Part shown: in pieces, positions 8,368 to 16,801 of the stretch
Layout: each line of letters opens with the position of its first letter
Numbering within the stretch: the stretch's first letter is position 1
Origin: Ruminococcus sp.
GTDB lineage: Bacteria; Bacillota; Clostridia; Oscillospirales; Ruminococcaceae
Length of the DNA stretch: 64,000 nt
NCBI GenBank assembly: GCA_017626015.1
Contig: JAGAJO010000009.1
Location: 124,001 to 188,000 of the forward strand
Reading direction: 5' to 3'
Notes under the pieces: model-generated
The model's database searches: none
Seen by the model: only the letters and a program-made list of their open reading frames with translations
Told to the model about the DNA's origin: nothing
Position numbers and translations under genes: made by a program

Positions 8368-9712
8368 CAGAAATTGTATTGATCTTCCCTCAAAAGTCGC
8401 TGCGACGATCGAAAAATATGATATGGCAAAAAAGAGCCAGCGCTTACTTGTGGGATTTTCCGGCGGAGCAGACAGCGCTGCGCTCCTTTTGTGTTTAAAA
8501 GAGCTTGGATACAGCATCATTGCCTGTCATGTAAATCATTGCCTAAGGGGTGATGAGAGTGACAGGGACGAGAGGTTTTGTTTAGATCTGTGTAAATCGT
8601 ATGGGATTGACATAGTCGTAAGGAAAATCGATGTGTCGGGATACTGTAAGGCTAACTCACTTTCCACAGAGGAAGGCGCAAGAATACTGCGGTATGGTGA
8701 ATTTTTAAAGATCGGGGCAGACAAGATCTGCACGGCTCATAATCTTAACGATTGTCTTGAGACCGCTGTATTTAATCTGGCAAGAGGATCCGGTCTTAAA
8801 GGATTGGCTTCGATCCCTCCGGTCAGAGATAATATTATACGTCCGCTTATTGAGTGTTCAAGAGCGGAAGCAGAGGAATATCTGAGATCTAAGGGTCAAT
8901 GCTTTGTGACGGATTCTACCAATCTTTCCGACGATTATTCAAGAAATAAGATACGGCATAATGTTTTGCCTGTGTTGGAGGAGCTTAATCCGTCTTTGAT
9001 GAAAACATACAGGGCAACGGCTGAATTTCTCAGACAGGACAGCATTTATCTTGAAGAAAAAGCGGATGGCGCTTTTCTGGGATGCAGCTTTGAGGACGGT
9101 TATCTATGCGATAAAATATCGTCTTTTGAATTCCCGATACGAAGACGTGTATTAAAAAGGATCTTGTCCCGGGAAGGCATTGAGGCGTCCTCCGACAAAA
9201 TTTCCGCTCTCGAATTTATTGTGCTTAATTCAGGAAAAATAAATATAAAAAATAATGTGTTTGCGGTCTCCAAGGACGGCATACTGAAATTTGTTCGCAT
9301 AAGCGGTAAAATTTCAGACGATATCCGTGAAAGCGCAGATATAGTCTTAAACGGCTGCGTGGAGTGGCATAACAGAAAAATATTCTTTAAAATCGAGGAA
9401 AATATATGCGGATATGAAAATGTTCATAAAAAGTTTGCAAAATCTTGTCTGGATTATGATAAAATAATTGGTAAAGCTGTTATTCGGAACCGCTTGCCCG
9501 GGGACAGGATACAGCTTGTCAACCGCAGCTTCAGCTCGGATCTGAGAAAGCTTATGAAACAGGCATTTCCGGCAGAAAAGCGCAGCAGAGCCGTGATCAT
9601 CGCAGACGATCGGGGAGTTGTTTTTGCGGAGGGCTTTGGTGCGTCCGAGCGGGTCAAGGTTGACGGTAACACCCGTCGGATTCTGATCGTGTGTGAAAAA
9701 GGTACTTATTAA
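8357..9712 (+). CDS. tilS: tRNA(Ile)-lysidine synthetase TilS
   Basis: ATP-dependent enzyme that converts C34 of the AUA-reading tRNA-Ile to lysidine, which is essential for decoding AUA. The PP-loop ATPase motif SGGADS sits at residues 35-40. Other family segments are ACHVNHCLRG, TAHNLNDCLET and DSTNLSDDYSRNKIRH. The C-terminal substrate-binding domain ends in a GDRIQLVNRS-like region. The length of 451 aa is normal. It starts inside the end of dnaB, suggesting translational coupling. The 108-base gap to ftsH suggests ftsH also has its own promoter. Confidence 0.94.
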   Translation: MTTDRNCIDLPSKVAATIEKYDMAKKSQRLLVGFSGGADSAALLLCLKELGYSIIACHVNHCLRGDESDRDERFCLDLCKSYGIDIVVRKIDVSGYCKANSLSTEEGARILRYGEFLKIGADKICTAHNLNDCLETAVFNLARGSGLKGLASIPPVRDNIIRPLIECSRAEAEEYLRSKGQCFVTDSTNLSDDYSRNKIRHNVLPVLEELNPSLMKTYRATAEFLRQDSIYLEEKADGAFLGCSFEDGYLCDKISSFEFPIRRRVLKRILSREGIEASSDKISALEFIVLNSGKINIKNNVFAVSKDGILKFVRISGKISDDIRESADIVLNGCVEWHNRKIFFKIEENICGYENVHKKFAKSCLDYDKIIGKAVIRNRLPGDRIQLVNRSFSSDLRKLMKQAFPAEKRSRAVIIADDRGVVFAEGFGASERVKVDGNTRRILIVCEKGTY

Positions 9713-9820
9713 CTATATATTATCATATTTTCACATAGCTGTCACAATTGCAGTGTATAATCATAAAATGTCACTGAACTGATAATTAAAAAAAATTAAA
9801 GAACAAAAGGTTGTGATTTA

Positions 9821-11764
9821 TTGAAGAATAACGGCAAGACCTTGATAATTTATCTTATAGTTTCCGTGTGTATTATTACGGGCTTGGTTTATATGCTTAT
9901 GAGTATGAGTTCAAAGTCGGACAAGGTAAAATACTCAAAGGTTATGGCTGAGTTCGATAATCTGAATGTTTCGTACTTCGAGCTCGATCTGGGCTCGGGA
10001 GAGCTTACCTATAAGCTTAAAGGCGATGAAAAGAAAAAGTATACCTATACGGTGCCGAATGTTTCACTTTTCGCCAACGAGGTACTTGGCGGAGAGGACG
10101 CTGTAAATTATCGTAAGCTGTATGATGAGGCAAATCCGGACAAACCGCTGGAGTATGACCTGATACCTATTTCGGATAACAGCTTCTGGTTAAATCTGAT
10201 ACCCACTTTCCTTATGCTGGGAGTGATGATCTTCTTCTTTGTATTTATGATGAAGAGCGCTAACGGCGGAAAGATGACAGGCTTCGGAAAAACAAATGCC
10301 AGACTTGCTCCCAGTAACAAAAAAGCCACATTTGCCGACGTCGCAGGCGCCGAGGAGGAAAAGGAAGAGCTTAAGGAGATCGTTGATTTTCTGAGAGACA
10401 ATAAAAAGTATGTTGAGATCGGCGCAAGGATACCTAAAGGCGTATTGCTGCTGGGACCTCCCGGTACAGGTAAAACCCTTCTTGCCAGAGCTGTGGCGGG
10501 TGAGGCTAACGTACCGTTTTTCTCGATTTCCGGATCGGATTTTGTGGAGATGTTTGTGGGCGTAGGAGCTTCGAGGGTAAGAGATCTATTTGAACAGGCT
10601 AAGAAAAGCGCTCCCTCCATTATATTTATCGATGAGATCGATGCTGTGGGACGTCACAGAGGCGCAGGTATGGGCGGCGGACACGACGAACGTGAACAGA
10701 CCCTTAACCAGCTCCTTGTTGAAATGGACGGCTTTGCGGATAACGAATCCGTTATTGTAATGGCGGCTACCAACCGTAAGGACATTCTCGATCCTGCGCT
10801 TATGAGACCGGGACGTTTTGACAGACAGATCTTTGTTAATTATCCCGACGTAAAGGGCAGAGAGGAGATACTCAAAGTCCACACCAGAAACAAGCCTCTT
10901 GCTCCTGACGTTGTACTTTCGACTATTGCTAAATCCACTGCGGGATTTACGGGTGCGGAGCTTGAAAACCTTGTTAACGAGGCTGCGCTGCTTGCGGCAA
11001 GACATCAGCGTAAGGCTATTACAATGCCCGATATTGAGGAGGCTACCATTAAGGTGCTTGCAGGTCCCGAGAAAAAGAGCCACGTTGTTACCGAAGATGA
11101 AAAGCGTCTTGTGGCTTATCATGAGGCAGGTCATGCAGTTGTAACGTACCATATGCCTACACAGGACAGAGTTCATCAGGTAACGATCATTCCGAGAGGC
11201 TCTGCGGGCGGTATGACAATTCATCTTCCTGACAAGGAGCCGTCGCTGCTGAATGTTACCGAGAGAAAGCTTAAAGAGGAGATCATTGTCTGCATGGGCG
11301 GACGTGTGGCAGAACAGCTAGTTATCGGAGAGGCATCTGCGGGTGCGATCAGCGATCTACAGCGTTCCACAAAGCTTGCAAAGGCTATTGTTACGCAGTA
11401 TGGTTTTTCATCAAAGCTCGGACCTTTGGTTTACGATGATGATAACAGCGAGCCGTTTGTTGGAATGGACTACGGTCACAGCAAGGGTCGTTCCGAAAAA
11501 GTACAGTCCGAAATAGACGCCGAGGTTCGTGAGATAGTAGACGAATGCTATGACAAAACGGTGGTTGTACTCAAGGAAAATATTGATGAGCTCCATAAGG
11601 TTGCCAAGTATCTTCTTATTCACGAAAAGATCGACGGAGACGATTTTGAAAAGCTTATGAAGGGCGAGATCAGTGTGGAAGAACCTGATATATCGTCAGA
11701 AGAAAAAAAGGATGAGGAAGAAATCGAAATTCACGACGCTCCTGACAATGACGATAATATGTAA
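9821..11764 (+). CDS. ftsH: ATP-dependent zinc metalloprotease FtsH
   Basis: Membrane-anchored AAA+ protease that degrades misfolded membrane proteins and regulators. There are two N-terminal membrane helices (about residues 8-28 and 120-142) flanking an extracytoplasmic segment. These are followed by Walker [14 protein letters not shown], Walker [12 protein letters not shown], the SRH arginine region MRPGRFDRQ, and the zinc site HEAGH near residue 434. The C-terminal tail is acidic ([13 protein letters not shown]). The start is TTG, with AAAGG ten bases upstream. The length of 647 aa is normal. tilS-ftsH adjacency is conserved in Bacillota. A terminator follows directly. Confidence 0.96.
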   Translation: MKNNGKTLIIYLIVSVCIITGLVYMLMSMSSKSDKVKYSKVMAEFDNLNVSYFELDLGSGELTYKLKGDEKKKYTYTVPNVSLFANEVLGGEDAVNYRKLYDEANPDKPLEYDLIPISDNSFWLNLIPTFLMLGVMIFFFVFMMKSANGGKMTGFGKTNARLAPSNKKATFADVAGAEEEKEELKEIVDFLRDNKKYVEIGARIPKGVLLLGPPGTGKTLLARAVAGEANVPFFSISGSDFVEMFVGVGASRVRDLFEQAKKSAPSIIFIDEIDAVGRHRGAGMGGGHDEREQTLNQLLVEMDGFADNESVIVMAATNRKDILDPALMRPGRFDRQIFVNYPDVKGREEILKVHTRNKPLAPDVVLSTIAKSTAGFTGAELENLVNEAALLAARHQRKAITMPDIEEATIKVLAGPEKKSHVVTEDEKRLVAYHEAGHAVVTYHMPTQDRVHQVTIIPRGSAGGMTIHLPDKEPSLLNVTERKLKEEIIVCMGGRVAEQLVIGEASAGAISDLQRSTKLAKAIVTQYGFSSKLGPLVYDDDNSEPFVGMDYGHSKGRSEKVQSEIDAEVREIVDECYDKTVVVLKENIDELHKVAKYLLIHEKIDGDDFEKLMKGEISVEEPDISSEEKKDEEEIEIHDAPDNDDNM

Positions 11765-11767
11765 AAA

Positions 11768-11798
11768 TAAAATCACTCCGTTATCGGGGTGATTTTTT
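11768..11798 (+). terminator. Rho-independent terminator after ftsH
   Basis: The stem AAATCACTCCG / CGGGGTGATTT with loop TTAT is followed by a run of T. One G-U pair is present. It ends the tilS-ftsH transcript. Confidence 0.85.
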
Positions 11799-12113
11799 AC
11801 TGCAAGAATCAGTTCTCGGAATATGGGGAAGTCAGTGCGTTTTTTCGCTTTTTATTGTATAAGGAAATGCTGATTAATGTATCTGCAAGACTGTGAGTTT
11901 AAAACAGGGATCTAATAAGTGCTTCCATAATGATTTTTAATTTTTGTGACAAAATATCCTTGCAATCCTCGTATATTTGTAGTATAATATTCAGGAAAGA
12001 TCTTTATATTTTGGCCAATGCAGTGAAATATGGATTTCCTCTTTGACCACAGGCTTTCCAAAGCTGTCAGTCCCTTGGCAACCGATATATAACATAAATA
12101 TGGAGTACGGGTC
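11799..12113. other. Intergenic region between ftsH and ymdB
   Basis: About 315 bases without a supportable gene. It contains the ymdB promoter at 11960-11988 and a leader of about 120 bases (11995-12113) with small stem-forming segments that match no riboswitch I recognise. Confidence 0.5.
11960..11988 (+). promoter_or_regulatory. SigA-type promoter for ymdB
   Basis: TTGCAA (11960-11965), 17 bases, TATAAT (11983-11988). The bases GTAG directly before the -10 are also found in the spoVS promoter. Confidence 0.75.
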
Positions 12114-12887
12114 ATGAATTTACTTTTTATTGGCGATGTAGTAGGAAAATCCGGCTGTGATTTTCTGGGATCTCAGATATACAGCATAAAAAAGGAATAC
12201 GGAATTGATTTTACTGTCGTAAACGGTGAGAACTCCGCACAGGGAAACGGTATCACTTTCAAATCGTTTGACTCATTAATAAGGATGGGCGCTGATGTAG
12301 TTACAACCGGAAATCACTGTTTTAAGAGAAAGGAATCCGTGGGACTGTATGACAGATACAGAGATGTTCTTCTTCGTCCCGCAAACTTTCCTGCGGGGGT
12401 AGAGGGCTCAGGTTTTACTGTCATCGATAAATGTCCTGTTAAAATTGCGGTTGTCAATCTTATGGGTACTTTGTACATGGAGAGCCTTGACAATCCCTTT
12501 GAGAAAATGGACGAGATACTTTCCGGTCTGGATACGCCTAATATTTTTGTGGATTTTCATGCTGAAGCCACATCAGAAAAAAAAGCCATGGGATTCTATT
12601 TACAGGGAAAGGTCACAGCTGTTATGGGGACTCACACTCATGTGCAGACTTCCGATGAAGTAATTCTTCCGAAATCAACTGCGTACATTACCGATGTAGG
12701 AATGACAGGTCCCGAGCTTTCCGTGCTTGGCGTTGAAAGCGAGATAATAGTACGTAAGCTGAAATATCACACGCCGGTAAGGTTTGAAGAAAGTAAAAAT
12801 CCGCCGTTTATTAACGGTGTAGTTGTTTCATTTGACGAAAAATCAGGAAAAGCTACAAATATTACACGAATTATTAGGCATAAATAA
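12114..12887 (+). CDS. ymdB: YmdB-family metallophosphoesterase
   Basis: Calcineurin-like phosphoesterase of the YmdB family (TIGR00282-type). In B. subtilis this protein hydrolyses 2',3'-cyclic nucleotides and influences biofilm and sporulation decisions. The metal-ligand motifs are in order: FIGDVVGKSG, VVNGENSAQG, TTGNHCF, VDFHAEATSEK and GTHTHVQTSD. The 257-aa length matches the family. It is followed after 67 bases by spoVS, the usual ymdB-spoVS pairing of Bacillota. The ATG has a weak GGAG (TATGGAGTACGGGTC) upstream. Confidence 0.93.
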   Translation: MNLLFIGDVVGKSGCDFLGSQIYSIKKEYGIDFTVVNGENSAQGNGITFKSFDSLIRMGADVVTTGNHCFKRKESVGLYDRYRDVLLRPANFPAGVEGSGFTVIDKCPVKIAVVNLMGTLYMESLDNPFEKMDEILSGLDTPNIFVDFHAEATSEKKAMGFYLQGKVTAVMGTHTHVQTSDEVILPKSTAYITDVGMTGPELSVLGVESEIIVRKLKYHTPVRFEESKNPPFINGVVVSFDEKSGKATNITRIIRHK

Positions 12888-12890
12888 CTA

Positions 12891-12919
12891 TTGCAAATTT
12901 TTTGGTTATGTAGTATAAT
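12891..12919 (+). promoter_or_regulatory. SigA-type promoter for spoVS
   Basis: TTGCAA (12891-12896), 17 bases, TATAAT (12914-12919), immediately after the ymdB stop. It has the same -35 and -10 hexamers and the same GTAG pre-box as the ymdB promoter. In B. subtilis spoVS is SigH-dependent; here the visible elements fit SigA better. Confidence 0.7.
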
Positions 12920-12954
12920 GAAATAAAGGTATAATTATTATAGGAGGTTGTATT

Positions 12955-13215
12955 GTGGAAGTTTTAAAAGTTTCGTCTCGTTCTGTACCAAATTCGGTCG
13001 CAGGCGCAATCTCGGGGGTAATAAGAGATAAGGGCGCTGTGGAGGTTCAGGCTGTAGGCGCAGGAGCTGCAAATCAGGCAATAAAGGCAGTAGCGATCGC
13101 CAGAGGGTATCTTGCTCCTTTAGGAATCGATATGATATGTATTCCGGCTTTTGCAAATGTGTTGATCGATAACGAAGAAAGAACAGCTATAAAGTTAATT
13201 TGCGAGGAAAGATAA
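12955..13215 (+). CDS. spoVS: Stage V sporulation protein S
   Basis: Small Alba-like protein needed for spore cortex and coat development in Bacillus. The 86-aa sequence begins EVLKVSSRSVPNSVAGAI and contains VQAVGAGAANQAIKAVAIARGY, both diagnostic of SpoVS. The start is GTG with a TAGGAGG Shine-Dalgarno upstream. It has its own promoter and is closed by a strong terminator. Its presence supports a spore-forming host. Confidence 0.96.
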   Translation: MEVLKVSSRSVPNSVAGAISGVIRDKGAVEVQAVGAGAANQAIKAVAIARGYLAPLGIDMICIPAFANVLIDNEERTAIKLICEER

Positions 13216-13220
13216 TTATT

Positions 13221-13255
13221 CCGGCACGAAGCATAGGTTTCGTGCCGGTTTTATA
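13221..13255 (+). terminator. Rho-independent terminator after spoVS
   Basis: A perfect 10-bp stem CCGGCACGAA / TTCGTGCCGG (13221-13230 and 13239-13248) with an 8-base loop and a TTTTA tail. Confidence 0.9.
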
Positions 13256-13278
13256 TTTCCTGTCGGAATAAATGAAGA

Positions 13279-13348
13279 AGCTGCTGACGTTAAGGCAATA
13301 CGCACACAATGGTTGTGCGGTATTGCCTTAAATATCGTCAACAGCTTT
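13279..13348. repeat. Long palindrome, copy 1 of an intergenic repeat family
   Basis: An imperfect inverted repeat of about 70 bases. The outer arms are AAGCTG-C/T-TGACG. The inner arms TTAAGGCAATA and TATTGCCTTAA enclose CGCACACAATGGTTGTGCGG. The + strand side ends in a T run, so it may also terminate. The inner 34 bases recur almost exactly, inverted, at 49971-50004, and a half copy is at 44516-44541. It begins directly after the stop codon of the minus-strand phospholipase-like gene. Confidence 0.75.
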
Positions 13349-13350
13349 TT

Positions 13351-14499
13351 TCAGTTAAGTATCCATATTTGCAGGGGATTTTCAGGCTCAAATTCCGTAA
13401 CGGCAACACCGCCGCCTTTGGAATTTGTCAGCACCTTTTCATATCCGCTGGACTCCGTTGTAATAATAAAGCGTCTTTTTCCCTGGGCTTCAAATCTGAA
13501 TTGTGCAGGCATACCGTCGATCTTCAGATAATCATAGCCTTTGCAGGATGCGTTTACATAACCTCCGTCAGCTATCTTCAGACCTGCCGTGCCGTTGTCC
13601 CTAAGACATATACAAAGCTTTTGCTCAAGCTCCTTGTTCTGTTTTTCCATGGAAAGTCCCTTGGATCCTACTGTGAGAATAAGTCCGGTAGCTTCATTTC
13701 TGAAGGTGTACAGCTTTTTATCGATAACATAATTGCCTTTGTCCGTCATACAATCATCGTAAAATTTCAATAGTACCGCCATGACGTTTTGCTGGACCAC
13801 TGGAAGAACGTTTTTTGCGGTATCGTCAAAGGCTCTAGGGTCAAGATGAGAGATCGTCTCAACAAATTTTCCCGCATATTTTACAAGCCTGTTGAATGCT
13901 TCTCCCAGATTGTCTTTTTCATAGTATTTGCTGAGCCTTTTGTCATAGCTTTGCGCCGTGTACTTTGTGCAGGTGGTATTAATATGTTTTTCCAGCGCAA
14001 AATGAATGTTGTTTGGCTTGTCCTGATATTTCATATTTGAGACGTGTACCGTGCATCCCATGTCGGAAACAAAGTGCAGCGCTCTGCCAAGGCTTATCAT
14101 TGCATTTTCGGTATTTCCGCTTTTATACAGAGAAATTGCCGAGGTGTAATTTGCACAGAAAAGCGTTCTTGCGCTGGGTGAAAAATTACCCAGCCTGTTT
14201 TTATAATATCCTTTTGTTTCGGGAAGCTCCTTTCCCTTGGGATTAACGCAGGAATAATAGTGCTTTCCCGGTCCCTTATCCATATCTCCGCTTTTGTCCG
14301 GCTCTATACAGCCTTTGAGCAGCTGACTGTGCCAATCCTTGTAAAATGCTGCAGGACGCACCTTCTTTTCGGTTTCAAGGAGCATTAGAGCTTTTTTGAC
14401 AATATCCTCATGAGTATTTGAGCTCCATGCATAGGCTTTTTTTATTCCAAAACGGCAGTAAAGTCCAACAGCTGCCGCCAGAAGAATTTCCTGTTTCAT
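13351..14499 (-). CDS. Zinc-dependent phospholipase C-like protein with beta-trefoil-like C-terminus
   Basis: The N-terminal half fits the zinc phospholipase C / alpha-toxin / S1-P1 nuclease fold. Candidate zinc ligands are W25, H30, D68, H80, H142, D146, H152, H166 and E170. The spacing 142-146-152-166-170 is identical to 118-122-128-142-146 of Bacillus cereus PLC. W25 follows AYA, a fair signal-peptidase site, but the hydrophobic stretch before it is short and interrupted by charges, so export is uncertain. The C-terminal 130 residues (from FRNEATGLILTVG to NPLQIWILN) look like a ricin-type beta-trefoil or similar sugar-binding module. The substrate could be phospholipid or another phosphodiester. 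It is the last gene of a four-gene operon, 3 bases after the flavin reductase-like gene, with AAAGGAAAG before the ATG. Confidence 0.75.
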   Translation of the reverse strand: MKQEILLAAAVGLYCRFGIKKAYAWSSNTHEDIVKKALMLLETEKKVRPAAFYKDWHSQLLKGCIEPDKSGDMDKGPGKHYYSCVNPKGKELPETKGYYKNRLGNFSPSARTLFCANYTSAISLYKSGNTENAMISLGRALHFVSDMGCTVHVSNMKYQDKPNNIHFALEKHINTTCTKYTAQSYDKRLSKYYEKDNLGEAFNRLVKYAGKFVETISHLDPRAFDDTAKNVLPVVQQNVMAVLLKFYDDCMTDKGNYVIDKKLYTFRNEATGLILTVGSKGLSMEKQNKELEQKLCICLRDNGTAGLKIADGGYVNASCKGYDYLKIDGMPAQFRFEAQGKRRFIITTESSGYEKVLTNSKGGGVAVTEFEPENPLQIWILN

Positions 14500-14502
14500 A
14501 TT

Positions 14503-15123
14503 TCACTTTCCTTTTTCTTTATGTATTTTATTGGACTGATGTCCCTTTTTTGACTTTTTCACTGAGAAACCGAAGCTTCCCAATTTTCTGCCCAGGGCAT
14601 AATAATCTCCGTGGGCATAAGCTATGAGTTTTGCTTTGTCAAGACATAATCTGCCGTTTCTGTCAAGCAGTTCTTTTGCGGCATTGACGCATACAATATC
14701 TGCCGTGAACATATCGTGAGTGCCAAGAGAAACTATATCCCTGACTCTGCATTCAATATTGACCGGGCATTCCGTTATTATCGGAGCGTTTACCTTTACC
14801 GCACGTTCTGTATGGATACCGGCTTCAGCAAATTTATTGACCTTTTTCCCGGTTTTTACGCCGCAGTAATCAACAGCTCTTACAAGTTCTTCGGTTGGGA
14901 GGTTGATAACAAACTCTCCGCTTTTCTTTATCAGTTCGTAGGAATAGCGTTCCGGTCTTACGGAAATATAGGTTATAGGCGGTTGAGTATTAAGGATACC
15001 CGTCCATGCAACAGTAAAAACATTGTCTTCACCGTTATATGAGCAGGTCACCAGAGTAGGCGGCAGGGGAGACGTAATAACGCTGCCTTTCCAATGTTCC
15101 TTAGTGAAGCTGGTGTACGTCAT
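14503..15123 (-). CDS. Flavin reductase-like (FMN-binding split barrel) protein
   Basis: 206-aa protein of the flavin reductase-like/DIM6-NTAB family. The early segments PLPPTLVTCS and VFTVAWTGILNTQPP, the SVRPERYSYELI segment and FVINLP are characteristic of FMN-binding split-barrel proteins. The C-terminus is basic (VKKSKKGHQSNKIHKEKGK). Substrate and partner are unknown. The start overlaps the stop of the upstream 118-aa gene by one base (TAATG), indicating coupled translation. Confidence 0.85.
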   Translation of the reverse strand: MTYTSFTKEHWKGSVITSPLPPTLVTCSYNGEDNVFTVAWTGILNTQPPITYISVRPERYSYELIKKSGEFVINLPTEELVRAVDYCGVKTGKKVNKFAEAGIHTERAVKVNAPIITECPVNIECRVRDIVSLGTHDMFTADIVCVNAAKELLDRNGRLCLDKAKLIAYAHGDYYALGRKLGSFGFSVKKSKKGHQSNKIHKEKGK

Positions 15124-15479
15124 TATTTTCCGTCCTCCTGTGAAAATCCGTATACCTTTTTATATATCCTGTCATAATCCTTGTAAAGCTTCTGAACTGT
15201 ATTTTCAAGAAAATAGTAGTGCTTTATATAAGCAATAAGCAGCGCAAGAAGAAGAACGGCAAGCGGTATCAGCATAAGGCATTCCCAAACGGCGACGGCA
15301 ATAAATGTCATCACGGCGGAAAGTCCGAAAAGCACTGTAACCAACAGATGCACAAATCTTTCATGCTGGAAGAACCTTATCTTTTCTCTGTGATATTCGA
15401 GAAGCTGTCTGAGATCGCAGTTCTCGTCCTCCAGCTGGGAAAGTATATATTCACGGTATTTTGTAAGATACTCAGTCAT
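15123..15479 (-). CDS. Small two-helix membrane protein, unknown function
   Basis: 118 aa. The N-terminal 45 residues are charged and helical. Two adjacent membrane helices follow (roughly LLVTVLFGLSAVMTFIAVAV and LMLIPLAVLLLALLIAYI), then a cytoplasmic Lys/Tyr-rich tail. I do not recognise a family. It is the second gene in the operon with the 103-aa protein, the flavin reductase-like protein and the phospholipase-like protein. Confidence 0.7.
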   Translation of the reverse strand: MTEYLTKYREYILSQLEDENCDLRQLLEYHREKIRFFQHERFVHLLVTVLFGLSAVMTFIAVAVWECLMLIPLAVLLLALLIAYIKHYYFLENTVQKLYKDYDRIYKKVYGFSQEDGK

Positions 15480-15487
15480 GTTTACAC

Positions 15488-15799
15488 CTACAGTTCAAAG
15501 GGAATGGAGCTTTCGACCTCAAGATCCCGCAGTTTTGTTTTGAATTCCTTTTCCTTTGCAAGCCTGCGTTCATTTTCCACAGCTTTTTTTGCAATGGTTG
15601 CAGCAAGCAAAGCGTCTATAACGGAATAGTTTTTCAGAAATCTAGCAATTAAATTAGGATTTTTCCCTTTTCCGCCCCTGTCCTTTTTACCCTTTTTGTT
15701 GTCAAATAATATTGCAAGCGCAAGTGAAAACGACGCTGCGGTGATAATTTTCTCAGGCTTGCTGCTTAGGACAAGCTTATATTTTTTTGATTTTCCCAT
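15488..15799 (-). CDS. Small basic protein, unknown function
   Basis: 103 aa, very Lys-rich, with one short hydrophobic segment (IITAASFSLALAILF) followed by a KKGKKDRGGKGK stretch and a second weakly hydrophobic part. It is possibly a membrane-associated basic protein. No recognised domain. It is the first gene of the minus-strand operon and follows a good promoter at 15834-15862. Confidence 0.65.
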   Translation of the reverse strand: MGKSKKYKLVLSSKPEKIITAASFSLALAILFDNKKGKKDRGGKGKNPNLIARFLKNYSVIDALLAATIAKKAVENERRLAKEKEFKTKLRDLEVESSIPFEL

Positions 15800-15833
15800 A
15801 ATTACACCCTTTCCTTGCGATACATATACATTT

Positions 15834-15862
15834 ATTATACAACATTATTGTCATAATTTCAA
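15834..15862 (-). promoter_or_regulatory. SigA-type promoter for the phospholipase-like operon
   Basis: On the minus strand, TTGAAA (15862-15857), 17 bases, TATAAT (15839-15834), about 35 bases upstream of the first ATG. Confidence 0.75.
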
Positions 15863-15878
15863 GTAGCAAACTGCATAA

Positions 15879-15908
15879 TAATTGACAAAAGTGTTCATTT
15901 GTCAATTA
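15879..15908. repeat. Palindrome with 11-bp arms, possible operator
   Basis: Arms TAATTGACAAA (15879-15889) and TTTGTCAATTA (15898-15908) are separated by 8 bases. Each strand also contains TTGACA followed 17 bases later by an ATTAT-like hexamer. It lies 17 bases upstream of the -35 of the operon promoter, so it could be a regulator-binding site. Confidence 0.5.
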
Positions 15909-16081
15909 TATGCTAATAAAACTCATTATTTGTGAAAAATTGCTGTCGGAATTGTACTTCATTGCGAATGATCATCAAACACAGCTTGCGTGATTCTGTT
16001 TTACAGACATAGTCATTTTGTTTATTCTTGCCATATCGTATTTTGCCGGTTGATCGGGTATCGAGATCAGAGTGTTTCCTG

Positions 16082-16113
16082 CAAAAAAATAACCGCTGCG
16101 ATGTGCAGCGGCT
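16082..16113 (-). terminator. Rho-independent terminator after the DUF2798-like gene
   Basis: The stem CCGCTGC/GCAGCGG with an ACATC-type loop is followed on the minus strand by TTATTTTTTT. Confidence 0.85.
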
Positions 16114-16142
16114 GATTCAATAAGGATTGTAATTACAAAAAT

Positions 16143-16718
16143 TCAAGCAGGAACTTTTTCACCGATTGTTTTTGCCTTAACAGTTTTATTCATAGCAAGT
16201 TTAAATATTGTTCTGACAGCGGGTTGTATAAAGAAAAGCTGTGAGAAAAAGGCAAACGGGAAATTATAGCATACAAGCTTTATCCAATTTGCAAGGAGAG
16301 TAATAACATTGAATCCCTCGTAGTATGGGTAATAAAGAAATGCTGCAATAAAACTCATTGCAGGACACATAATTCCGACAGTTGCACAGATAATAGCAGC
16401 TTCAAAAAGTACAGGGTGAGTTTTCTGAGGGTCAAAGTTTTTGCAGGCTAGCTTGAATGACAAGGGACTTCCGACTGTAATTTCAAGGGCATAGGCAAGT
16501 ATAAACTCGATCAGCACTACCGCCCAGACAGGCAGATTTCTTCCTATCATGTAAACGCCGCCCATTGCATCTATGGATTTTATAACTCCCGATTGTCCGG
16601 TAATGCTCATAAGCCTTTCGCCGTTTACTACATAAAGGCTGTAGAAAACATATGCGTGTACTGTTATGATGACAGTTAATAAGGCAAACATCATTCTTTG
16701 TAATTGAGTTCTCGGCAT
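16143..16718 (-). CDS. DUF2798-like four-helix membrane protein
   Basis: About 191 aa starting at MPRTQLQRMMFALLTV, with an excellent GGGAGG Shine-Dalgarno 8 bases upstream. A longer frame to 16769 exists but has no ribosome site. There are four predicted membrane helices. The N-terminal MPRTxxQRMMF...LTVxxTVHAYVFY pattern resembles DUF2798 proteins, which are found repeated in gut Bacillota. Function unknown. It is a single-gene transcript with a SigA promoter at 16852-16880 and its own terminator. Tandem GTACCA motifs lie between promoter and gene (16802-16815). Confidence 0.75.
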   Translation of the reverse strand: MPRTQLQRMMFALLTVIITVHAYVFYSLYVVNGERLMSITGQSGVIKSIDAMGGVYMIGRNLPVWAVVLIEFILAYALEITVGSPLSFKLACKNFDPQKTHPVLFEAAIICATVGIMCPAMSFIAAFLYYPYYEGFNVITLLANWIKLVCYNFPFAFFSQLFFIQPAVRTIFKLAMNKTVKAKTIGEKVPA

Positions 16719-16801
16719 AATAATTCCTCCCAAAAGCGCAAAAAAACATGAGGCAGCCTTGTACCGCATCTATCATAGAAAGCATTCCGTGATCAGATTT
16801 A

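Larger units (their letters stand above)
15800..16142. other. Intergenic region with promoter, palindrome and terminator
   Basis: No gene is supportable in these 343 bases. They contain a minus-strand promoter (15834-15862), an 11-bp-arm palindrome (15879-15908) and the terminator of the gene to the right (16082-16113). The stretch 15911-16080 shows nothing recognisable. Confidence 0.5.

Noticed and set aside
9730-9761. Promoter candidate before ftsH (TATAAT at 9756-9761)
   Set aside because: The -10 is good, but no acceptable -35 exists at 16-18 bases; TTCACA is 20 bases away. Left out as a feature.
13279-13348. CRISPR-like repeat
   Set aside because: The repeats are palindromic, dispersed over 36 kb and not regularly spaced; no cas gene is present.
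15911-15991. 27-codon ORF downstream of the palindrome at 15879-15908
   Set aside because: There is no ribosome site and no recognisable pattern.
16719-16769. N-terminal extension of the DUF2798-like protein
   Set aside because: The GGGAGG ribosome site lies inside the extension, directly ahead of the internal ATG at 16718.
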